Part shown: positions 34,969-41,281 of the stretch, piece after piece
Layout of the letters: each line of letters begins with the position of its first letter
Position numbering within the stretch: position 1 is the first letter of the stretch
Assembly: GCA_003222245.1 (NCBI GenBank)
Contig: QHVH01000045.1
Span: 1-41,281 of the forward strand
Direction of reading: 5' to 3'
Length of the DNA stretch: 41,281 nucleotides
Source: Blastocatellia bacterium AA13
GTDB lineage: Bacteria; Acidobacteriota; Blastocatellia; UBA7656
Position numbers and translations under genes: made by a program
Notes under the pieces: model-generated
Databases searched by the model: none
What the model was told of the DNA's origin: nothing
The model's input: only the letters and a program-made list of their open reading frames with translations

Positions 34969-36435
34969 CTATTCGATCCGATAATTCGGAGCTTCCTTGG
35001 TAATGATCACGTCGTGAACATGACTCTCGCGCAAACCCGCGGAAGTCACTCTGATGAATCGCGCGCGCGCTTGAAGGTCGCCCACCGTAAGACAGCCGCA
35101 GTAGCCCATTCCGGCGCGAAGCCCGCCGACAAGTTGGTGAACCATTCCGCCAAGCGGACCCTTGTGAGGAACGCGGCCCTCAATCCCTTCGGGCACGAGC
35201 TTGGAAGCCTGCGGCTCGCCGGCCTGGCCATAACGATCCCTGCTGCCTTCCCTCATCGCCGCGATCGATCCCATGCCTCGATACGCCTTGAAGGATCGAC
35301 CCTGAAAGAGAATTATCTCGCCGGGGCTTTCATCGGTGCCCGCGAACAGAGAACCGATCATCACTGAGTCGGCTCCTGCCGCGATGGCCTTGGTGATATC
35401 GCCCGAATACTTTATTCCTCCGTCCGCGATAATAGGCACATTCGATTTTCGAGCCGCTCGCGCGCAATCCATGATGGCTGTGATTTGAGGCACACCCGCG
35501 CCGCTGACGACTCGAGTAGTGCAAATTGAGCCCGGCCCCATTCCGACCTTAATCGCATCGACTCCGGCTGAAATCAGATCGCGCGCAGCTTCCTCAGTCG
35601 CGATGTTACCGGCTACAATCTCGATCTTCGGATGGCGGCTCTTCATCAACTTGACCGCGGCTATGACTGAATTCGTGTGACCGTGAGCCGTATCGATCAC
35701 GAGCGCATCGACACGGGCGCGAACCAGTTCGTCTGCTCGCTCCACATAGTCGCCGATGGGCCCTATTGCTGCTGCCGCCAGCAACCGGCCGCCGCCGTCT
35801 TTGGAGGCGTTCGGGTATTTGATGGCTTTTTGAATATCTTTGACGGTGATCAGGCCTTTGAGCCGATAGTTGTCGTCGACGACAAGAAGCTTTTCGACGC
35901 GATGCTTCTGAAGAATTGCCTTTGCTTCTTCCAGACTGGTTCCTTCAGGAGCGGTGATCAGATTGTCGCAGGTCATCACTTCGGTTATCGGAAGATCCAG
36001 GCGCGTTTCAAACCGGAGATCGCGATTGGTGAGAATTCCGACCAGCCGCCCATGCTCTTCCACTATCGGCACTCCGGAGATGCTGTTGCGGTTCATGAGA
36101 TCAACCGCATCCGAAATACGCCGGTCAGCGGTCATGGTAACCGGATCGACGATCATTCCAGACTCGCTGCGTTTGACCTTATCGACCTCCTCGCGCTGCG
36201 CATCTATTGAGAGGTTCTTGTGAACGACTCCGATTCCGCCGTGCTGCGCCATGGCGATCGCCATTTCAGACTCTGTGACGGTGTCCATCGCGGCGGTCGA
36301 AATGGGTATGTTGAGCGGAATGTTTCTGGTGAACCGCGTGGTCGTAATGGTCTCTGCCGGTACTAAGCTGCTATACGCCGGAACCAGCGCTACGTCGTCG
36401 AAGGTTAGCGCCTCTGTAATCTCGCTAATGTGCAT
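34969..36435 (-). CDS. guaB: Inosine-5'-monophosphate dehydrogenase
   Basis: This 488-residue enzyme shows the whole IMPDH pattern: [16 protein letters not shown] at the start, two CBS domains at about 95-205 ([19 protein letters not shown] and [17 protein letters not shown]), the catalytic loop GPGSICTTR with the active-site Cys, and the flap ending in GMGYCG. It makes XMP for guanine nucleotide synthesis. GAGGT lies 8 nt before the ATG, and a GC-rich hairpin sits in the leader. Confidence 0.97.
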   Translation of the reverse strand: MHISEITEALTFDDVALVPAYSSLVPAETITTTRFTRNIPLNIPISTAAMDTVTESEMAIAMAQHGGIGVVHKNLSIDAQREEVDKVKRSESGMIVDPVTMTADRRISDAVDLMNRNSISGVPIVEEHGRLVGILTNRDLRFETRLDLPITEVMTCDNLITAPEGTSLEEAKAILQKHRVEKLLVVDDNYRLKGLITVKDIQKAIKYPNASKDGGGRLLAAAAIGPIGDYVERADELVRARVDALVIDTAHGHTNSVIAAVKLMKSRHPKIEIVAGNIATEEAARDLISAGVDAIKVGMGPGSICTTRVVSGAGVPQITAIMDCARAARKSNVPIIADGGIKYSGDITKAIAAGADSVMIGSLFAGTDESPGEIILFQGRSFKAYRGMGSIAAMREGSRDRYGQAGEPQASKLVPEGIEGRVPHKGPLGGMVHQLVGGLRAGMGYCGCLTVGDLQARARFIRVTSAGLRESHVHDVIITKEAPNYRIE

Positions 36436-36456
36436 GGTTATTACCTCAAAATGAAA

Positions 36457-36482
36457 TCGCGCGCCAAGCTAAGGGCGCGCGA
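36457..36482 (-). promoter_or_regulatory. guaB: GC-rich hairpin in the guaB leader
   Basis: A perfect 9-bp stem (TCGCGCGCC / GGCGCGCGA, 8-nt loop) ends 21 bp before the guaB start and is followed on the minus strand by TTTCATTTTG. It may end upstream transcription, attenuate guaB, or sit close to the ribosome site. Confidence 0.5.
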
Positions 36483-36685
36483 AAATGGATGTATGACTAT
36501 TGCTAACGTGCTTCGTCTAATAACCACGGTAAAGTGACTGAAATCTAGCAAAGGGACCCGGCTGGTGCAAGTAAGAACCCGTTCTCTTGGTCAGAGAACA
36601 TATGGAATGACTGGCCAAAGATCCTTGGATTTCAGAGGGAGACCAATAGCTCGCTCCACCGCTTCTGCTCAATTGCCATGGTCAA

Positions 36686-37342
36686 TTATCGGGAGTTCAT
36701 GCTCGAGCCACTTCTTGGCTGATCGGCTTTTGAAAGCTGGCGGTCATGAAGACGCCCTAGCAACAACAGAGCCGATATCGCGCCAATCAACGCCATCGCC
36801 ATATCCTCCTGCGTGTCCCACGGATCGCCCTGAGTTCCGAGAAAGGCATCTCCAGCCGTTCCGGTCATCACGGACACCTGCCATTCGATTAATTCGTATG
36901 CCGCGCTGATAGCGAGGCAGACACTGACGGTAAGAAAGAAGAGCAGCTTTCCCTTTTTCAGCGGCGACAATCGCAGCAATATCTCTCGGGTTACTATCGC
37001 GGGCACGAATCCCTGCGCAAAGTGGCCAAGCCTGTCATAGTGATTGCGGCTAAGATGAAAATGATCCCTGAGCCAGTTGAATAAGGGCACCTCCGCATAA
37101 GTGTAATGCCCCCCAACCATCAAAATGCACGCGTGAACAGCCATCAAAGCATACGCGACATCAGTGAACTTAAAGCGACGATATGTGAACAGCAGAATCA
37201 CAGCGGCGCCAATCGCGGGAATGACCTCGAGGAACCACGTGAAGAGGTCGTGCGGACGGATCACCGACCATACAAACACGATGGATGCGGCGGCAAGCAG
37301 CAGGACATGAAATCGCTTCGAAACGTGGTTTGAAATTGTCAT
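36686..37342 (-). CDS. DUF2238 (YjdF-like) membrane protein
   Basis: This is a 218-residue protein from the ATG at 37342, with about six membrane helices. Recognisable parts of the family are MAVHACILMVGGHYTYAEVP, NHYDRLGHFAQGFVPAIVTR, AAYELIEWQ and GTQGDPWDTQEDMAMALIGA. Conserved Asp, His and Glu sit at helix ends, as in this family. The function is unknown. It is 250 bp upstream of guaB on the same strand. Confidence 0.88.
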   Translation of the reverse strand: MTISNHVSKRFHVLLLAAASIVFVWSVIRPHDLFTWFLEVIPAIGAAVILLFTYRRFKFTDVAYALMAVHACILMVGGHYTYAEVPLFNWLRDHFHLSRNHYDRLGHFAQGFVPAIVTREILLRLSPLKKGKLLFFLTVSVCLAISAAYELIEWQVSVMTGTAGDAFLGTQGDPWDTQEDMAMALIGAISALLLLGRLHDRQLSKADQPRSGSSMNSR

Positions 37343-37499
37343 CAAGAAGAAGTAATTCCTTGCGTAAGGCGTGATCTCCTTCTGCTCGACTCAGCAATAA
37401 TGAGCTTCTGCCCTCATCCTAGTAATGGCGCAATCGGTTATCTCTTCGGAAACGCTCATCCACCGCCTCTCTTTATGATCTTGGCGGCTTCATCCACGA

Positions 37500-37615
37500 T
37501 CAAGCAAGAGGCTGACGCACTGCCGCCCATCTTGCGGAAGATTCAGTCGCTTCCGATCCCACAACAGAAAACATTGCTTAAGATCGTCCATCGACACATT
37601 CATCAAAGCTGGTGA
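37500..37615 (+). pseudogene. Possible C-terminal remnant of an XRE-type regulator
   Basis: The last 38 codons of this frame (ADALPPILRKIQSLPIPQQK, then TLLKIVHRHI) resemble the tail of the XRE regulator remnant at 38175-38549, with the shared pattern LPxPQxKxxL. No helix-turn-helix precedes it. Confidence 0.35.
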
Positions 37616-37645
37616 GGGAAAAAGCGGAGATCTAAATCGTGAAGG

Positions 37646-37937
37646 TTACTTGCCAACCCTACTGCCGAGTATCACTTTCATTCGGGGGTTGTAGGAAGAC
37701 CAGAGTCGCAGCGCTGTTTCGGCTCTCTCTGCGGTGTCCGATTGAATCGTTATGGTTTGACTTTCACCATCATAGGTATCCTTATGGCCCACTGGCTTGA
37801 CCCTCCAACTGTTTCGGTCGCGCCCGACAGCCGGTTCACTTGATCATAGCTGTAGCTCTGAACCAATGGACACTTTCCCGCCGCTGCCGTGATCGTCTGC
37901 CTCAGGACGTTGCCGTTTAAGAAACAGGAATACACTC
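37646..37937 (-). pseudogene. Decayed Rhs C-terminal fragment
   Basis: Residues NGNVL.QTIT, then QSYSYDQVNRLSGATETVGG, repeat almost exactly a segment of the large Rhs gene. The DNA at 37789-37925 matches 40418-40556 with gaps. After a frame change an open tail follows (GHKDTYDGESQTITIQSD...) and stops at 37646. This is a partial duplicate or a former Rhs tip whose core has been lost. Confidence 0.75.
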
Positions 37938-38174
37938 TCCTCGACGCCTGACTCCAGGGGAAAGAGGATGAATTAGCGATGAATCACGCTCGTCGCAAGA
38001 ATCCTCCGCGTAAAAGTGTATTTGTAGGTCGGCTCCGAGTTCGAAAATGGCTCGCATAAGGGTAGGAGTAAGCACGACTGAGGCAACGATATTAGTGCTG
38101 AATATGCCGCAATAGAAATCTATTTTACACCCTTTGTTTAGAACCGCAGTAATAGCGGAGGCCCTAGCTGGAGG

Positions 38175-38549
38175 GTGATCATCCCGAAGAGTGCGGAGAC
38201 AAACGGCGGAAGTTTTGGCGAGCGCCTGGCCGAACTGCGAAAAGGCCGCGGGTTACTCCCAGCGCGACCTTGCTGCTGAGATAGGCATCTCTCAGCGCAT
38301 TGTAGCGTACTACGAAACGCAATCTGATTATCTGCCTACACATCTGTTCACGGTCCTGGCGAAGGCTCTGGGCGTTTCTGCGGATCAGTTGTTGGGGATA
38401 GAAAAGCTCAAGAAGGTGGCCGGGCGCGCGACAATCGCCTTTGGAGGCGATTCAGTCAGGTCGAGAAGCTTCCCTTGCCTCAGCGCAAGCAAATTCTCCA
38501 ACTCCTCGACACCTTCCTCGAAAGAGAAAAGCTCAGACAGTCCAGATGA
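38175..38549 (+). pseudogene. XRE-family transcriptional regulator, frameshifted
   Basis: Three pieces in different frames give a full small regulator: FGERLAELRKGRG, then YSQRDLAAEIGISQRIVAYY and KALGVSADQLLGIEKL (helix-turn-helix), then RRFSQVEKLPLPQRKQILQL and a stop at 38547. The breaks lie near 38262 and 38430. The start would be a GTG at 38175. Two frameshifts make the gene inactive unless the sequence is in error. Confidence 0.8.
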
Positions 38550-38654
38550 GCCAGTAGTAACTCAGGAGTGTGGCATGGCTCGAATCGGTCTCGTCGGAAG
38601 ATGGCAGGCCATATCCCATCCCTCAAGCTGGAATGATCACAGATCTTCGAGTAG

Positions 38655-39005
38655 TTAAGAGTCGAGGTCGGAACCTGGCCTCACAAAAATAGCGATATCC
38701 TCAAGTGCATCTTCAGCGGTACCACCGAGTACGTCATCTCCGACGTACTGCTTCAACAAGGGTACGACGATTTTTAGGTTTAACTGACCATATAGTCGGG
38801 CAAGATGTCCGAACCCGAGTAGAGCTGCTCTACGCACTTCTTGTCTCGGGTCAGATAACGCCTTGATGAGCGAGGATTCAACCCACTGTCGGTCGCCTAT
38901 TGTCAGAGCAGCACGGATGAGGGCTTCCGGGGCGATGTCATCCGCTCCGTCAAGCAGGTCCAGCACGGATTCCTTCGAGATCGGTTTGGGGGCCTCATAT
39001 TTCAT
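38655..39005 (-). CDS. HEAT-repeat-like putative immunity protein of the Rhs toxin
   Basis: This 116-residue protein, from the ATG at 39005, is helical with a HEAT/PBS-like unit (LSDPRQEVRRAALLGFGHLA) and a second helical pair (GDDVLGGTAEDALEDIAIFV). It starts 22 bp after the Rhs stop on the same strand, the standard place for an immunity gene. There is no signal peptide, so it would act in the cytoplasm. The immunity role is inferred from position and size. Confidence 0.72.
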   Translation of the reverse strand: MKYEAPKPISKESVLDLLDGADDIAPEALIRAALTIGDRQWVESSLIKALSDPRQEVRRAALLGFGHLARLYGQLNLKIVVPLLKQYVGDDVLGGTAEDALEDIAIFVRPGSDLDS

Positions 39006-39026
39006 CAATTCCGCCTGTCTTCTCTG

Positions 39027-41281
39027 TTATTGAATACTGCCCTTCTTGTCTACCAAACCTGCCTTTATCAATGTGTTTCTTTGTTGTTGGGTAAGATCGT
39101 TCCAACTCCGCACGTGTCCATGGTAAATGCCTTCTCGTGTTTGATCCAAGACGACGATCTCCTTGTTGTCCCTATCGACACCGACTCTCCGTGGGGATGT
39201 CCCTTTTACCTGGACAGACTTGTCCAGGGCCGCTTGTCCATCGGTTGGACCGCGGCTCACTTTGCCTCTGTCTTTTGGACTGTGTTTATCGCTCGGTTCG
39301 AACCGAGGCCCTTGGGGCTGCCCCGGCTGTTGACCCTGCGGTTGGGTCTGCTGGCTAGTCTGTTCCTTAGCGTTTCTTTCGTTTTCTGCATCTCGTGCAA
39401 GGCGGTGCTGTGCACCTTCGAGATTGGTCGCACATGAACGACAGTCGTCCATGTTGGGATTTTGTTCGACGGCCTTCATCACGACGAAATATGCTACGCT
39501 GGCCGCCACTCCGCCTACGATGCCCCATGGTCCGAACCTTGACCCAACTCGAGCTCCGGTGGCTACCGACGTACCGAGACTAAGTGCCTCTGCCGCCGCA
39601 CCAGGCTGATGGCCGTCAAGGTCAACATAGCGCAGAGGATTGTTGTATCCGTATTGATACTTGTTGAAGGACTGAGGTTCGAAAAGGTCCGCGTAGAACG
39701 TCGGGTTTACCGGCGCATCGGAGAGATAATAGAGATCGTGAGGCCCGCCGGTGAATTCATCGGGGCTGGTGAATCTTCCCTGAGCCGATGAGTAGTACCG
39801 CGCGAGGAAGTAATCCAACCCTGATTCACTATCTCTCTCCTTGCTTGTGAACTTTTGTCTGGTGGCATCGGTGGCGCTGTACTTCATTGCAGAGGACCGT
39901 GAGCCAATGCCGGCGCCGAGCTCTTCTCCAAACGGCAGGTAGTCGTATCTCGCCTGAACGCTCTTGTCCTGCTTCGTCACCACTCGCGTGCTGCCGAGGT
40001 GATCGGTTGTCAAATAACTTGTGCCGCCTCCGTTTGGAGGCTGGGCTGAATCGCTGCGGTACTCGGCGATCAGCTTCCCCATTGCATCATAGACAAACAC
40101 CGTTGTCACGGCTGATCCGCCGCTTCCGACCGTTTTCATTACCCGGTGGCCGTCTCCATCGTAGCTGTATGTAGCCGGTTGGCCGTTGATGATAGTCGCC
40201 GTGACTTGCCGGTTCTCTCCATCGTAGGTGAACGTGCTCCCGGTCGCATCGATGTCGAGGTTTCCAGCCGGATCATAATGGCTCGAGCCCATCTGCGATC
40301 GGTTATTCAGGCTGTTGATGTGATTGGTAGCCGTTGGTGTCAGCAGACTCAATTGGTATCCAGTCGATGAATTCACCCAGCGATTGCCGAACACGTCATA
40401 GTTATAGGTCTGGCTCCACTGGCTCGAACCTCCAACTGTTTCGGTAGCCGCGGACAGCCGGTTCACCTGATCATAACTGTAGCTCTGAGCCATCGACACT
40501 GTTCCGCCGCTTCCATTAGAAACCGTGATCGTCTGGCTCAACACATTGCCGTTGTTGTTTGTCGTGCCGAATGAATAATCGAGTCCCAGCACGCTGGTTG
40601 AGGTTGCTCCTGTCGTCGTGGTTCCCAGACCAATCTGGGTCGGCTGCAGTCTCGCGTTGAAGTTCGTGTGCTCGAACAAGCCGTTGCCCAACTGCACGGA
40701 CGCAACCCCGCCGTGAGCCGTGTAGCTGAACGAGCCGGCATAGGTCTTATTAACGTCGACTAATGCGCCGCCGGAATTTCTCTCCCTGGCGGCTTTTGTT
40801 GTGGACAACCTTCCGGCATCGTCGTAGCTGCTTGCTACTACCCGCCCTGAGGGGTAAGTCTCGGTGAGCGGCATCCCCGCGTTGTTGTAGGTTGCCGCCA
40901 TTGCGTAGGTCTGACCGTTTGTAGATTGACTATAAGCCGTCGGCCTCCCCTGGGCGTCGTAGCTCGTGTAGGTATAAGTCGACACTCCTGTCGTGACTAC
41001 TGATGCAAGCCGGCCTACTCCGTTTATCGCAGTGTCATAGTTGTAGGTAACAGATGGAGTCGCAGGCGTTCCGCCCGAATACACCCGAGTCGATACTCGG
41101 TTCAAAGCGTCATACGTATACGTCGTGGTAGAGTGGGGGTCGCTCTTCTGCGCGAGATTAGAAGCCAGGTCGTATTGATAATTTATATGCCCGCTCTCGG
41201 GATTGGTCGCGTCAGTCAACCTTGAGAGCAGATCGTAGCTGAAGCTTCTGGTTTGCTGGCCTCCTGCCGGGCCTTGCGTGA
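39027..41281 (-). CDS. Rhs-repeat protein with C-terminal polymorphic toxin domain, N-terminus off the right edge
   Basis: The frame is open to the window edge and gives about 751 residues. YD repeats (YTYDALNRVSTRVY, YDGENRQVTA, YDYLPFGEE) lead to the conserved Rhs core end (SGLDYFLARYYSSAQGRFTS PDEF). A variable tip follows: a hydrophobic segment (GIVGGVAASVAYFVVMKAV), a Gln/Pro-rich linker, and a last about 90 residues with KHSPKDRGKVSRGPTDGQ, SVQVKGTSPRRVGVD, IVVLD and YHGHVRSWNDLT. This tip resembles polymorphic toxin type 17 (Ntox17) domains. It would be a contact-dependent or secreted toxin. The tip assignment is from memory. Confidence 0.88.
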   Translation of the reverse strand, partial: TQGPAGGQQTRSFSYDLLSRLTDATNPESGHINYQYDLASNLAQKSDPHSTTTYTYDALNRVSTRVYSGGTPATPSVTYNYDTAINGVGRLASVVTTGVSTYTYTSYDAQGRPTAYSQSTNGQTYAMAATYNNAGMPLTETYPSGRVVASSYDDAGRLSTTKAARERNSGGALVDVNKTYAGSFSYTAHGGVASVQLGNGLFEHTNFNARLQPTQIGLGTTTTGATSTSVLGLDYSFGTTNNNGNVLSQTITVSNGSGGTVSMAQSYSYDQVNRLSAATETVGGSSQWSQTYNYDVFGNRWVNSSTGYQLSLLTPTATNHINSLNNRSQMGSSHYDPAGNLDIDATGSTFTYDGENRQVTATIINGQPATYSYDGDGHRVMKTVGSGGSAVTTVFVYDAMGKLIAEYRSDSAQPPNGGGTSYLTTDHLGSTRVVTKQDKSVQARYDYLPFGEELGAGIGSRSSAMKYSATDATRQKFTSKERDSESGLDYFLARYYSSAQGRFTSPDEFTGGPHDLYYLSDAPVNPTFYADLFEPQSFNKYQYGYNNPLRYVDLDGHQPGAAAEALSLGTSVATGARVGSRFGPWGIVGGVAASVAYFVVMKAVEQNPNMDDCRSCATNLEGAQHRLARDAENERNAKEQTSQQTQPQGQQPGQPQGPRFEPSDKHSPKDRGKVSRGPTDGQAALDKSVQVKGTSPRRVGVDRDNKEIVVLDQTREGIYHGHVRSWNDLTQQQRNTLIKAGLVDKKGSIQ

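Larger units (their letters stand above)
37343..38174. other. Gene-poor stretch with Rhs-associated debris
   Basis: No intact gene is supported. The stretch contains two decayed fragments, listed separately, and otherwise nothing recognisable. Confidence 0.5.

Noticed and set aside
36436-36560. Guanine or purine riboswitch before guaB
   Set aside because: Only a single hairpin is visible; the three-way junction and conserved loops of the purine aptamer are absent.

Overview
The window looks like a chromosomal segment of a diderm (LPS-exporting) bacterium of intermediate to high GC, most plausibly an acidobacterium of the Blastocatellia type. I infer this from the lptC/lptA-like and lptB genes, a bacterial tricorn-like peptidase, an ECF sigma factor beside a very large TPR-CHAT protein with a cysteine-free anti-sigma-like N-terminus, and the abundant small repeats. 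No rRNA or tRNA gene and no CRISPR array was seen, so the phylum call stays an inference.

Layout. 1-6.6 kb (minus strand): the 5' part of a secreted subtilase running off the left edge, a small Cys-rich zinc-binding protein, a tricorn-like S41 protease, and a short sigma-factor-like protein with only a region-2-like part. 6.9-14.4 kb (plus strand): a probable operon behind a near-consensus promoter, consisting of an ECF sigma factor, a membrane-anchored anti-sigma-like/TPR/CHAT protease, an unrecognised 297-residue protein, and a cytosolic zinc-ribbon subtilase. This is the most striking system in the window: two proteases of different clans coupled to a sigma factor. 14.7-16.1 kb: a GntR/YtrA-type regulator overlapping a slipin gene, with a perfect palindrome on its -10 box.

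16.1-23.3 kb is an accessory region. It has an IS21-like solo terminus; a secreted 8-cysteine peptide followed by a membrane thioredoxin-like protein; a protein with an M17_N/macro-like and a deoxyribosyltransferase-like domain; a decayed S1/P1 nuclease; a zinc-ribbon protein; an unknown membrane protein; a frameshifted secreted protein; a G-rich low-complexity tract; REP-like hairpins; and three same-orientation copies of a dispersed repeat of about 120 bp.

23.3-37.3 kb is a housekeeping block, all on the minus strand: guaB, a diacylglycerol-kinase-family gene, a TPR protein, a large LptC/LptA-like gene, lptB, rpoN, long-form hpf (with a strong terminator), rapZ, a mannose-family PTS EIIA, and two oligopeptide ABC ATPases without permeases. 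Transcription proceeds from high to low coordinates. The rpoN-hpf-rapZ-EIIA order links nitrogen and sugar regulation as in proteobacterial rpoN operons. 37.3-41.3 kb is an Rhs locus: a large Rhs protein running off the right edge with a probable Ntox17-like C-terminal toxin, a HEAT-like putative immunity gene, and upstream debris of a second Rhs tail and of XRE-type regulators.
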